Below are positions 21,120 to 32,900 of a stretch of DNA of 64,000 bases, in pieces (position 1 is the first letter of the stretch; each line of letters begins with the position of its first letter). The DNA is from Rhizomys pruinosus (Eukaryota > Chordata > Mammalia > Rodentia > Spalacidae): NCBI GenBank assembly GCA_009823505.1, contig VZQC01006589.1:4561041-4625040 (forward strand), written 5' to 3'. The position numbers and the translations under genes were made by a program. A model generated the notes under the pieces. That model made no database searches, was not told where the DNA came from, and worked only from the letters and a program-made list of their open reading frames with translations.

Positions 21120-21234
21120 CTGTAAGAACATTTCATCTGACATGCACCCTAAGTCACCACTGATGGGGGCCTCCTGTACAGGGGGGAGCAGTCTATGAAC
21201 TGGAGGTGTGGTTCTGCTTTGGAAGTTGAGTCAC

Positions 21235-21309
21235 CTTTTCTATGGAATAACTTCTCTTTGTCCTTCTCTTGCTGGAAGCTGTTGAAGATCACATTTTCAG
21301 TTGCAAGTA
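21235..21309 (-). CDS. Candidate penultimate exon of the same gene
   Basis: Minus strand: a long pyrimidine tract (gttttcttttctgtttcaatcag) precedes a 75-bp open block that ends at a GTGACT donor after AAAAG. Entered in phase 2 it reads LATENVIFNSFQQEKDK and on to FHRK, leaving one base that completes the first codon of the block at 21,119. The intervening 115 bp would be a short intron. The tract given here is 23 bases on the sequence; its core is cttttctgtttcaatcag. I recognise no family; upstream exons were not identified with confidence. Confidence 0.42.
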
Positions 21310-21963
21310 CTGATTGAAACAGAAAAGAAAACAAATAGGCAGGAAGGATTTGGAGATGAGAAGGCCATCCATCCAGAAACAGCCTCCTAAATAATGTTGC
21401 AGTGCTAGTTGAAGGAAGTAGCCACATGTACAACCATTGTATCAGACCTTGGGCTTCACAGCCAATGAAGTCATCACTAGAACCAGACCTAAGCTGCCTG
21501 GGCCTGGTAGGTTCTCCTTGGGGCTTTAGTTATTTATGGAGGACTTAACTTCCCCAGGCAGAGCTGCCTTCATTTGACCACCATGTCACACAAACAGAAT
21601 ACACATCCTCATGGGCAGGAAAATGAAAGGATTTCCTTGGCCACATTGGGAAACACCGCAGATGTGGTCATGCAGATCCCAGGGCTCTGGATATCATGTC
21701 TTCTTCCTGTCAAAAGTTCTGCTTTCCACAGTTCTGTAAACGGGTTCTTAGAATTGTCTTTAGAATAAGGTTAGAAACTGCTGCTCTGTGGAGATAAGCC
21801 ACTTCAAGTGCCAAAAGGCCATGGAATTATGATCTATAAGGGTCTTCTGCAAACATCTCTCTAGGCGTGTGGCCCCACTATGGCTGGCAGAGGTCCTCTA
21901 GCATGTAAGACTTGGGATAGCCCATGACCTCTATAGATAGCATGGCTGAGCTTTGACATTTAC

Positions 21964-22310
21964 TGTATTAGTCTCCTCACTGTGACCCACCCTAACAGAA
22001 GCAACTAAAGGGAGGATGGATTTATTTTGCTCATAGTTCAGGGGACACAGTCCATCATCACAGGGAAGACATGGTGGATCAGCTCTGTCCTTCATGGTGG
22101 GAATGTGAGGTAGCTAGCTGGTCACATCCCAATGACAGACCAGAAGCTGATGTGGAATCCAAAGCAGGAATAACCTCTAAAGACTAGCCAGTTAGTCCAC
22201 CTACCAAGGTTCCAAAATCTTTCCCAACAGTACCACCTCCTGAATATCTGCATTGAAACGGATGAACCTTTGGGGGTAGTTCACATTCAATCCATGACCT
22301 AACTTCCACC
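21964..22310 (-). mobile_element. MaLR-type LTR, inverted (tentative)
   Basis: gtattagtctcctcactgtg left edge and aagcaactaaagggaggatg resemble an inverted MaLR LTR. Repeated in copies B and C of block X (about 28,780-29,130 and 30,390-30,730). Confidence 0.5.
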
Positions 22311-22394
22311 GCTTCCTTATCCCCATGGTAACGCAGGTCTCTCAAACCCAGAGCTTGCTGATATCGATGCTCCCCCTAGCCATCTTGCTCTGGT

Positions 22395-22553
22395 GAGGGT
22401 GGGGGGCACGAGGGGGAGATCCCCTGTCTGACTTCCAAGGCTGGAATCACAGATGAGCATGGTGGCATTTAAGTGGGTTTGGGGATCTGAATTCCCATCT
22501 TTATTCATGCCCGGCAAGTGCCTTAACCACCAAGCCTCTCCCCGGCCCTTGTG
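22395..22553 (-). mobile_element. Old B3/B4-type SINE (inverted)
   Basis: gggatctgaattcccatctt then gcaagtgccttaaccaccaa and ctctccccggccc: inverted tRNA-like head. Confidence 0.5.
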
Positions 22554-23224
22554 AGTCTTTTGTGCTGCTTCTTCATCTGAGTGGATCTGACAGGGCCGGA
22601 GTGTCTAGGGAACAGGATGGAGTCCATGAAGCTGGAAGTGTAATCAATTTCAGGAATCCTTTGCCTGAGGGCCCGGTGCTGCATCCACTCTTGCTGGGAG
22701 CAGCCTTCTCTAGCGGGCGTGTCTGCTCCATCTGCTGGGCTCTGGCACTGCTCTACTTCCACAGGGTCGTGGAACATCTCATGAACCTCTTGTATTGCAG
22801 TAGCTCTGTGTCTCTCCCCAGGAGCTCAGACCCTGTCCATGGAGCCAGGCAAATAGCCTCCAAGCCCGTCCTGATCTGCTTCCTCCTTGTCCTCCCTTCC
22901 CTGTCTAAACATCAGTTCAGAAGCAAAGGCCCCTATGCGTCAGTAGGTACAAAGGGGCTTTGGTTTGGCTCTTAGCCCAGCTCAGCCCCATGTTTGATGT
23001 CATAGCTTATTCCATACTTCCTAGCCTCCAATTCCCATATAAGAGCATTCAAATCCCAGCACAGTCCACCGTGAATAACACCTCACCATAAGACAAAAGT
23101 GAAGAATTGTCAGAGTAGAAGATCTGAAGATCTGTGGGTTCCTGAGAGGAATCCTGTGCTAATTCAGAAGAATCTTTAGAAGTCTCAGGACACAAAGTAA
23201 ATTTGTTTGGGGTTGGAAACTTTT

Positions 23225-23578
23225 AAAACAGAAAAGAGGGGGTAGGCAGATAGTTCAATCAATAAAATGCTTATTATGTAAGCATGAGGCTCTGGATTTG
23301 ATTCTCAGAACCCAAGTTAAAAATAAAAAAGCTTGGATATGATGCCATGCTTGTAATCCCAGTACTAAAGTGGCAGAGAGAGGTAGATCTTTGGGACTTG
23401 CTAGCCAACCAGCCTAGGCCACTTTGTGAGCTCCAGACCACTGAGAAACCTGGCACCAGACCAGACCAAACCAAAAGATAGATGGCTCCTGAGGAACAAC
23501 ACATGAAGTCAACTCCGGGCCTCAAATGCATGCACGCACACATGCAGCTGCACTGTACACACAGGAATAGGCACACTG
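23225..23578 (+). mobile_element. RSINE1 element, near full length
   Basis: Head with cttattatgtaagcatgagg, B1-like middle (catgcttgtaatcccagtac), then cctcaaatgcatgcacgcac tail. Copies of the same element sit at about 27,520-27,870 (inverted) and 31,665-32,005 within the other X copies. Confidence 0.7.
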
Positions 23579-23980
23579 TGATGGTTAGTTTTATTTGTCA
23601 ACTTGACATAACTTAGAATCACCTGGGACTGTCTACATTGGCTTGGTCTGTGAGCATATTTATGAAAGATCATCTTAAGTTAATTGCCACAGGAGGACCC
23701 AGCCCACTGTGGGTTGAATCATTCCCTAGTCAGGGAGCCCTAAACTATGAGAGGAGAGAAATCAAGTTGAGCACAACCAAGCAGGCAGTGAGCATGCATA
23801 CGTTCATTTCTCTCTGATCTTGACTGTGGATGTGGTATGAGAAGCTGTTTGAGGTTCCTGCCTTGACTTCCCCACAGTGATGGTCTATAACTTGGAACTC
23901 TATTTTGGAATAAACCCCTTTCTTTCCCAAGTTGCTTTTTGTTGGAGTATTTTTATCACAGCAATAAAAATGAAACTAGA
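23578..23980 (+). mobile_element. LTR-like rodent repeat (tentative)
   Basis: Starts gatggttagttttatttgtc and ends gttggagtatttttatcaca then gcaataaaaatgaaac. I associate this layout with a common rodent interspersed repeat but cannot fix the family. It recurs in both other X copies. Confidence 0.5.
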
Positions 23981-24552
23981 AAACACACAGAAACAGGGAC
24001 AACAGTGATGTGGCCACCTGCCACCCATGGTTTAGGGAAGTCACATAGGGCACTGAGGAAGCAGCTGTCTATGCTATGGGATGTCTCCTGAGACAGAAAG
24101 GTAGCGTGAGCAAAGACTTAGTTCAAGCCTCTCTCAAAAGAGTTTATGTCTCTGGGTGCATCTCCTAGTCTTGGTGTCCACAGAGCAACATCAGGTGGAT
24201 AGAGAGGGAGTGTGGGGTAACTCAGCCCAGGGCTCCTGCACATAATGATCTGTCTTATCAGAGTGCAAGCTAAGTAGATAACGAAGTAGATAACGATGGG
24301 ACTGCAAATCAGCGTGCTCCACTGTAGTCAGCTCCCAAACGGCAAGGGGGCAGATGCGAAGGCGCTCGGCAACAAAAAACAGCAAATGTTCCCCTTCTGT
24401 CTTTTCCTTTTTCTTTTCTTTTTTTTTTTTTTTAAGAGTAGGAGGGGAAAAAAGTGACTTGCAAAGATTCGTTGCTCTTGAAAATTGGTCTTTACCTTAA
24501 ATCACCCGCCTCAGTTCTTGCGCTGCTTGGCCCGTGCAGCTCTGCCTTGACG

Positions 24553-24564
24553 CCACCAGGGGGC
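24553..24564 (+). promoter_or_regulatory. CTCF core motif, repeated in each X copy
   Basis: ccaccagggggc is the canonical CTCF core. It reappears inverted at 26,527-26,538 and forward at 32,985-32,996 in the other X copies. It sits in CpG-bearing unique DNA. Confidence 0.5.
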
Positions 24565-24840
24565 TTCCACTCCTTCTTGTTTGCTGTAGGGTGGTGCTGA
24601 TCAGTTCCCTGTAAGGTTTGCTCTGGTATGTGCAGAGGTGTCTGGTATAGCTCTAGACTTAATCTGCCTGTCCACCCTGAATGAGCTCTTGAGTAGAGTT
24701 GGTGGCTTCAATTGGCAGAAGTAAGGCTTTCACTTTGCTGGTGACCAATCATCTCTTTCTGATTTGCTAGGTTCAGCGTCCACTTCATCCCCTGGTGTGG
24801 GAGTGAACTGTGTTACAGATGACATGAAAATTTATCATCT

Positions 24841-25085
24841 AGGGGCTGGAGAGATGGCCTAGCGGTTAAGAGCGCCGACCGCTCTTACAGAGGACCCGGG
24901 TTCGATTCCCAGCACCCACATGGCGGCCGAGAGCCGTCTGAAACTCCAATTCCAGGAGAACTCCAGCTCCAGGGGAATCCGACACCGTCTTCTGACCTCC
25001 GCGGCATTGCACGACACGGGTGCACAGACCTGCATGCAGACAGTACATTGATACACATACAGAAATAAATAAAAAAATTAAAAAA
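24841..25085 (+). mobile_element. Young B2 SINE, long subfamily, no TSD on the right
   Basis: Left flank ends aaatttatcatct; in copies B and C the same B2 has that flank on both sides. Here the right side is instead aaagatccgcctgcctctgc, the inner part of a B1. The join therefore falls inside SINE sequence. Confidence 0.93.
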
Positions 25086-25087
25086 AA

Positions 25088-25153
25088 ACAAAGATCCGCC
25101 TGCCTCTGCCTCCCAAGTGCTAGGATTAAAGGCGTGCGCCACCACGTCCGGCT
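25088..25153 (-). mobile_element. B1 5' fragment
   Basis: aagatccgcctgcctctgcc to caccacgtccggc, only the head half of a minus-strand B1, fused to the preceding B2 tail. Confidence 0.85.
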
Positions 25154-25557
25154 GTGTCTACACTTTTTACCACATCTAGAGACAGAATGTTAGCTATCCA
25201 AATTATTGGACAAAACCTCTCGTGGAGTTCCAGGCAGCTGTTTATCTGGATAAAGGGGTGTGATGAAAAGCCTCTCAGGGGCTGTGTAGTCATCTGGAAT
25301 CAAGATCTGGCCTGTCTAGACAGGAATGGGAACCTGAGCCTGCGAGGCTGGCCCCTCTGGTCTCCAGGTCCTCCTTTAAACCCACTCCCTCGCACACCGT
25401 TTTTGTGAGTGCTCGGTGAGCTCTGCCCACGAATGCATTTTCTGTAACATGAAGCAGTTATGCTGTCCGGGGTGCGTTCTTTTTCAGCGGAGCAAGAGGA
25501 GTAGGGGTCCCAGGCTCTTTTAGGAGATTTTATGTTAGGATGTTGCTTGTACGTCTC
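25154..25557. other. Unique block Z, found only once
   Basis: Unlike its surroundings it has no second copy in the window. A minus-strand open frame of 94 codons (25,300-25,584) runs through it and includes an acceptor-like gcttcatgttacag; no product is recognised. Confidence 0.4.
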
Positions 25558-25639
25558 GAAGCTTGGGATTACAAAAAAAAGCAATTATACATTGGGAATT
25601 GTTGGCCATGTATGACTAGAGTCTAGATAAAATTATCTG

Positions 25640-25920
25640 ATGCAGCCAATTGTTTGAAGGATGTGGAGCCTTCCAGAGGAAGAGCCCTGCTGAGGAAGTG
25701 GGTCACTGAGAGGCGGGCCTTGGGGTTTTATACGCTCTGTGTTCCTGACTGAAGATGCAACGTGACCACCCAACCACCTATCTCCCCTTGAGCTATCTCA
25801 CTTGAGCACCTATCTCCCCTACCACCATAGACTGTATCTCTTCTTAATCCAAAAACCCACACTAAATCTTTCCTCCCTTAATTGCTTCTTGCCAGGTATT
25901 GGCACAGTCAGGAAAAAAGT

Positions 25921-25925
<5 letters not shown>
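25640..25925 (+). mobile_element. LTR-like repeat in block Y'
   Basis: tgtggagccttccagaggaa to tgcttcttgccaggtattgg, similar to MaLR-type LTR 3' halves. The inverse copy is at about 33,600-33,880. Confidence 0.45.

Positions 25926-25934
<9 letters not shown>

Positions 25935-25972
<38 letters not shown>
25935..25972. repeat. (TA)n microsatellite
   Basis: Pure TA run next to a poly-A run; its mirror is at 33,548-33,588 with a different length. Confidence 0.95.
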
Positions 25973-25973
<1 letters not shown>

Positions 25974-26007
25974 GTAGTGTTTGGTGTTTTAAGATGATAA
26001 ATTTTCT

Positions 26008-26250
26008 TTTTTTTTTAATTTTTTTTATTTCTGTATGTGTATCAATGTACTGTCTGCATGCAGGTCTGTGCACCCGTGTCGTGCATGCCGCGGAGGTCAG
26101 AAGACGGTGTCGGATTCCCCTGTGAGCTTGAGTTCTCCTGGAATTGGAGTTTCAGACGGCTCTCGGCGAGGCATGTGGGTGCTGGGAATCGAACCCGGGT
26201 CCTCTGTAAGAGCGGTCGCGCTCTTAACGCTAGGCCATCTCTCCAGCCCC
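26008..26250 (-). mobile_element. Young B2 SINE, damaged copy in the palindrome
   Basis: The inverse of the B2 at 33,273-33,510. Several single-base losses and insertions (for example cctgtgagcttgagttctcc) set it apart from the clean copy at 24,841. Confidence 0.93.
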
Positions 26251-29200
26251 TAGATGATAAATTTTCATGTCTCTGTAACACAGTTCACTCCCACACCAGG
26301 GGATGAAGTGGACGCTGAACCTAGCAAATCAGAAAGAGATGATTGGTCACCAGCAAAGTGAAAGCCTTACTTCTGCCAATTGAAGCCACCAACTCTACTC
26401 AAGAGCTCATTCAGGGTGGACAGGCAGATTAAGTCTAGAGCTATACCAGACACCTCTGCACATACCAGAGCAAACCTTACAGGGAACTGATCAGCACCAC
26501 CCTACAGCAAACAAGAAGGAGTGGAAGCCCCCTGGTGGCGTCAAGGCAGAGCTGCACGGGCCAAGCAGCGCCAAGAACATGAGGCGGGTGATTTAAGGTA
26601 AAGACCAATTTTCAAGAGCAACGAATCTTGCAAGTCACTTTTTTCCCCTCCTACTTTAAAAAAAAAAAAAGAAAAAGAAAAAGGAAAAGAACAGAAGGGG
26701 AACATTGCTGTTTTTTGTTGCCGAGCGCCTTCGCATCTGCCCCCTTGCCGTTTGGGAGCTGACTACAGTGGAGCACGCTGATTTGCAGTCCCATCGTTAT
26801 CTACTTCGTTATCTACTTAGCTTGCACTCTGATAAGACAGATCATTATGTGCAGGAGCCCTGGGCTGAGTTACCCCACACTCCCTCTCTATCCACCTGAT
26901 GTTGCTCTGTGGACACCAAGACTAGGAGATGCACCCAGAGACATAAACTCTTTTGAGAGAGGCTTGAACTAAGTCTTTGCTCACGCTACCTTTCTGTCTC
27001 AGGAGACATCCCATAGCATAGACAGCTGCTTCCTCAGTGCCCTATGTGACTTCCCTAAACCATGGGTGGCAGGTGGCCACATCACTGTTGTCCCTGTTTC
27101 TGTGTGTTTTCTAGTTTCATTTTATTTTGCTGTGATAAAAATACTCCAACAAAAAGCAACTTGGGAAAGAAAGGGGTTTATTCCAAAATAGAGTTCCAAG
27201 TTAATAGACATCACTGTGGGGAAGTCAGAGAGCAGGAACCTCAACACAGCTTCTCATACCACATCCACAGTCAAGATCAGAGAGAAATGAACGTATGCAT
27301 GCTCACTGCCTGCTTGGTTGTGCTCAACTTGATTTCTCTCCTCTCATAGTTTAGGGCTCCCTGACTAGGGAATGATTCAACCCACAGTGGGCTGGGTCCT
27401 CTGTGGCAATTAACTTAAGATGATCTTTCATAAATATGCTCACAGACCAAGCCAATGTAGACAGTCCCAGGTGATTCTAAGTTATACCAAGTTGACAATA
27501 AACTAAAACTAACCATCAACAGTGTGCCTATTCCTGTGTGTACAGTGCAGCTGCATGTGTGCGTGCATGCTTTGGTGGCCGGAGTTGATTCATGTGTTGT
27601 TCCTCAGGAGCCATCTATCTTTGGTTTGGTCTGGTCTGGTGCCAGGTTTCTCAGTGGTCTGGAGCTCACAAAGTGGCCTAGGCTGGTTGGCTAGCAAGTC
27701 CCAAAGATCTACCTCTCTCTGCCACTTTAGTACTGGGTTACAAGCATGGCCATCATATCCAGTTTTTTATTTTTACACTGGGTTCTGAGAATCAAATCCA
27801 GAGCCTCATGCTTACATAATAAGCATTTTATTGATTGAACTTCTGCCTACCCCCTCTTTCTTTTTTAAAAGCTTCCAACCCCAAACAAATTTACTTTGTG
27901 TCCTGAGACTTCTAAAATTCTTCTGAATTAGCACAGGATTCCTCTCAGGAACCCACAGATCTTCAGATCTTCTACTCTGACCATTCTTCAATTTTGTCTT
28001 ATGGTTAGGTGTTATTCACGGTTGACTGTGCTGGGATTTGAATGCTCTTATATGGGAATTGGAGGCTAGGAAGTATGGATAAGCTATGACATCAACATGG
28101 GGCTGAGCTGGGCTAAGAGCCAAACCAAAGCCCCTTTGTACCTACTGACGCATAGGGGCCTTTGCTTCTGAACTGATGTTTAGACAGGGAAGGGAGGACA
28201 AGGAGGAAGCAGATCAGGACGGGCTTGGAGGCTATTTGCCTGGCTCCATGGACAGGGTCTGAGCTCCTGGGGAGAGACACAGAGCTACTGCAATACAAGA
28301 GGTTCATGAGATGTTCCACGACCCTGTGGAAGTAGAGCAGTGCCAGAGCCCAGCAGATGGAGCAGACACGCCCGCTAGAGAAGGCTGCTCCCAGCAAGAG
28401 TGGATGCAGCACCGGGCCCTCAGGCAAAGGATTCCTGAAATTGATTACACTTCCAGCTTCATGGACTCCATCCTGTTCCCTAGACACTCCGGCCCTGTCA
28501 GATCCACTCAGATGAAGAAGCAGCACAAAAGACTCACAAGGGCCGGGGAGAGGCTTGGTGGTTAAGGCACTTGCCGGGCATGAATAAAGATGGGAATTCA
28601 GATCCCCAAACCCACTTAAATGCCACCATGCTCACTCGTGATTCCAGCCTTTTAAGTCAGACAGGGGTCTCCCCCTCGTGCCCCCCACCCTCACCAGAGC
28701 AAGATGGCTAGGGGGAGCATCGATATCAGCAAGCTCTGGGTTGAGAGGACCTGCGTTACCATGGGGATAAGGAAGCGGTGGAAGTTAGGTCATGGATTGA
28801 ATGTGAACTACCCCCAAAGGTTCATCCGTTTCAATGCAGATATTCAGGAGGTGGTACTGTTGGGAAAGATTTTGGAACCTTGGTAGGTGGACTAACTGGC
28901 TAGTCTTTAGAGGTTATTCCTGCTTTGGATTCCACATCAGCTTCTGGTCTGTCATTGGGATGTGACCAGCTAGCTACCTCACATTCCCACCATGAAGGAC
29001 AGAGCTGATCCACCATGTCTTCCCTGTGATGTGGGACTGTGTCCCTGAACTATGAGCAAAATAAATCCATCCTCCCTTTAGTTGCTTCTGTTAGGGTGGG
29101 TCACAGTGAGGAGACTAATACAGTAAATGTCAAAGCTCAGCCATGCTATCTATAGGTCCTGGGCTATCCCAAGTCTTACATGCTAGAGGACCTCTGCCAC

Positions 29201-29573
29201 CATAGTGGGGCCACACGCCTAGAGAGATGTTTGCAGAAGCCCTACCCATAGTATGACATAATTCCATGGCCTTTTGGCACTTGAGTGGCTTATCTCCACA
29301 GAGCAGCAGTTTCTAACCTTATTCTAACAATTCTAAAGACCCGTTTACAGAACTGTGGAAAGCAGAACTTTTGACAGGAAGAAGACATGATATCCAGAGC
29401 CCTGGGATCTGCATGACCACATCTGCGGTGTTTCCCAATGTGGCCAAGGAAATCCTTTCATTTTCCTGCCCATGAGGATGTGTATTCTGTTTGTGTGACA
29501 TGGTGGTCAAATGAAGGCAGCTCTGCCTGGGGAAGTTAAGTCCTCCATAAATAACTAAAGCCCCAAGGAGAAC

Positions 29574-29938
29574 TTTACTGTTGGCTCCTGCCTTGGGGTC
29601 AGATTTTCACAGTACAAGTGCTCTTATTTTCCGGTTGGCGGGCGGTTTTTCACCTTTTCTCTCTGCATTCTGGTCTATTCATCTCTCTGCGCTCCTTTCC
29701 GTCCCCGTTCTTTGCTTCCCTGCTTCCTTTCCTTCCTTTCCTTTTTTTCTTCCCTNAGGGAAGAAAAAAAGGAAAGGAAGGAAAGGAAGCAGGGAAGCAA
29801 AGAACGGGGACGGAAAGGAGCGCAGAGAGATGAATAGACCAGAATGCAGAGAGAAAAGGTGAAAAACCGCCCGCCAACCGGAAAATAAGAGCACTTGTAC
29901 TGTGAAAATCTGACCCCAAGGCAGGAGCCAACAGTAAA
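29574..29938. repeat. Palindrome core K and its inverse
   Basis: About 182 bp (29,574-29,755) and its exact inverse meet at the N. K is a degraded copy of 35,457-35,636 in the same orientation: shared tactgttggctcctgc, caccttttctctctg and others, with many indels. Copy A of X lacks K. Confidence 0.9.
29756..29756. other. Assembly gap (single N)
   Basis: One N at the exact centre of the palindrome. Confidence 0.99.
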
Positions 29939-32900
29939 GTTCTCCTTGGGGCTTTAGTTATTTATGGAGGACTTAACTTCCCCAGGCAGAGCTGCCTTCA
30001 TTTGACCACCATGTCACACAAACAGAATACACATCCTCATGGGCAGGAAAATGAAAGGATTTCCTTGGCCACATTGGGAAACACCGCAGATGTGGTCATG
30101 CAGATCCCAGGGCTCTGGATATCATGTCTTCTTCTCCTGTCAAAAGTTCTGCTTTCCACAGTTCTGTAAACGGGTTCTTAGAATTGTCTTTAGAATAAGG
30201 TTAGAAACTGCTGCTCTGTGGAGATAAGCCACTTCAAGTGCCAAAAGGCCATGGAATTATGATCTATAAGGGTCTTCTGCAAACATCTCTCTAGGCGTGT
30301 GGCCCCACTATGGCTGGCAGAGGTCCTCTAGCATGTAAGACTTGGGATAGCCCATGACCTCTATAGATAGCATGGCTGAGCTTTGACATTTACTGTATTA
30401 GTCTCCTCACTGTGACCCACCCTAACAGAAGCAACTAAAGGGAGGATGATTTATTTTGCTCATAGTTCAGGGACACAGTCCCATCATCACAGGGAAGACA
30501 TGGTGGATCAGCTCTGTCCTTCATGGTGGGAATGTGAGGTAGCTAGCTGGTCACATCCCAATGACAGACCAGAAGCTGATGTGGAATCCAAAGCAGGAAT
30601 AACCTCTAAAGACTAGCCAGTTAGTCCACCTACCAAGGTTCCAAAATCTTTCCCAACAGTACCACCTCCTGAATATCTGCATTGAAACGGATGAACCTTT
30701 GGGGGTAGTTCACATTCAATCCATGACCTAACTTCCACCGCTTCCTTATCCCCATGGTAACGCAGGTCTCTCAAACCCAGAGCTTGCTGATATCGATGCT
30801 CCCCCTAGCCATCTTGCTCTGGTGAGGGTGGGGGGCACGAGGGGGAGATCCCCTGTCTGACTTCCAAGGCTGGAATCACGGATGAGCATGGTGGCATTTA
30901 AGTGGGTTTGGGGATCTGAATTCCCATCTTTATTCATGCCCGGCAAGTGCCTTAACCACCAAGCCATCTCCCCGGCCCTTGTGAGTCTTTTGTGGCTGCT
31001 TCTTCATCTGAGTGGATCTGACAGGGCCGGAGTGTCTAGGGAACAGGATGGAGTCCATGAAGCTGGAAGTGTAATCAATTTCAGGAATCCTTTGCCTGAG
31101 GGCCCGGTGCTGCATCCACTCTTGCTGGGAGCAGCCTTCTCTAGCGGGCGTGTCTGCTCCATCTGCTGGGCTCTGGCACTGCTCTACTTCCACAGGGTCG
31201 TGGAACATCTCATGAACCTCTTGTATTGCAGTAGCTCTGTGTCTCTCCCCAGGAGCTCAGACCCTGTCCATGGAGCCAGGCAAATAGCCTCCAAGCCCGT
31301 CCTGATCTGCTTCCTCCTTGTCCTCCCTTCCCTGTCTAAACATCAGTTCAGAAGCAAAGGCCCCTATGCGTCAGTAGGTACAAAGGGGCTTTGGTTTGGC
31401 TCTTAGCCCAGCTCAGCCCCATGTTTGATGTCATAGCTTATTCCATACTTTCCTAGCCTCCAATTCCCATATAAGAGCATTCAAATCCCAGCACAGTCCA
31501 CCGTGAATAACACCTCACCATAAGACAAAAGTGAAGAATTGTCAGAGTAGAAGATCTGAAGATCTGTGGGTTCCTGAGAGGAATCCTGTGCTAATTCGAA
31601 GAATTTTAGAAGTCTCAGGACACAAAGTAAATTTGTTTGGGGTTGGAACTTTTAAAAAAAAGAAAGAGGGGGTAGGCAGATAGTTCAATCAATAAAATGC
31701 TTATTATGTAAGCATGAGGCTCTGGATTTGATTCTCAGAACCCAAGTGTAAAAATAAAAAAGCTGGATATGATGGCCATGCTTGTAACCCAGACTAAAGT
31801 GGCAGAGAGAGGTAGATCTTTGGGACTTGCTAGCCAACCAGCCTAGGCCACTTTGTGAGCTCCAGACCACTGAGAAACCTGGCACCAGACCAGACCAAAC
31901 CAAAAGATAGATGGCTCCTGAGGAACAACACTGAAGTCAACTCCGGGCCTCAAAGCATGCACGCACACATGCAGCTGCACTGTACACACAGGAATAGGCA
32001 CACTGTGATGGTTAGTTTTATTTATTGTCAACTTGGTATAACTTAGAATCACCTGGGACTGTCTACATTGGCTTGGTCTGTGAGCATATTTATGAAAGAT
32101 CATCTTAAGTTAATTGCCACAGGAGGACCCAGCCCACTGTGGGTTGAATCATTCCCTAGTCAGGGAGCCCTAAACTATGAGAGGAGAGAAATCAAGTTGA
32201 GCACAACCAAGCAGGCAGTGAGCATGCATACGTTCATTTCTCTCTGATCTTGACTGTGGATGTGGTATGAGAAGCTGTTTGAGGTTCCTGCCTCTTGACT
32301 TCCCCACAGTGATGGTCTATAAACTTGGAACTCTATTTTGGAATAAACCCCTTTCTTTCCCAAGTTGCTTTTTGTTGGAGTATTTTTATCACAGCAATAA
32401 AAATGAAACAGAAAACACACAGAAACAGGGACAACAGTGATGTGGCCACCTGCCACCCATGGTTTAGGGAAGTCACATAGGGCACTGAGGAAGCAGCTGT
32501 CTATGCTATGGGATGTCTCCTGAGACAGAAAGGTAGCGTGAGCAAAGACTTAGTTCAAGCCTCTCTCAAAAGAGTTTATGTCTCTGGGTGCATCTCCTAG
32601 TCTTGGTGTCCACAGAGCAACATCAGGTGGATAGAGAGGGAGTGTGGGGTAACTCAGCCCAGGGCTCCTGCACATAATGATCTGTCTTATCAGAGTGCAA
32701 GCTAAGTAGATAACGAAGTAGATAACGATGGGACTGCAAATCAGCGTGCTCCACTGTAGTCAGCTCCCAAACGGCAAGGGGGCAGATGCGAAGGCGCTCG
32801 GCAACAAAAAACAGCAATGTTCCCCTTCTGTTCTTTTCCTTTTTCTTTTTCTTTTTTTTTTTTTTAAGAGTAGGAGGGGAAAAAAGTGACTTGCAAAGAT

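Larger units (their letters stand above)
21511..24840 (+). repeat. Block X, copy A (reference-quality copy)
   Basis: This 3.3-kb block recurs inverted at about 26,255-29,573 and forward at 29,939-33,272. Copy A has fewer disruptive indels in shared reading stretches than the other two. It contains an inverted LTR-like element, an inverted RSINE head, an RSINE1 copy, another LTR-like element and a CTCF core motif. Confidence 0.9.

Noticed and set aside
29581..29931. Mirror-image open frames of 93 codons on both strands around the N
   Set aside because: They are produced by the palindrome itself and cross the gap.
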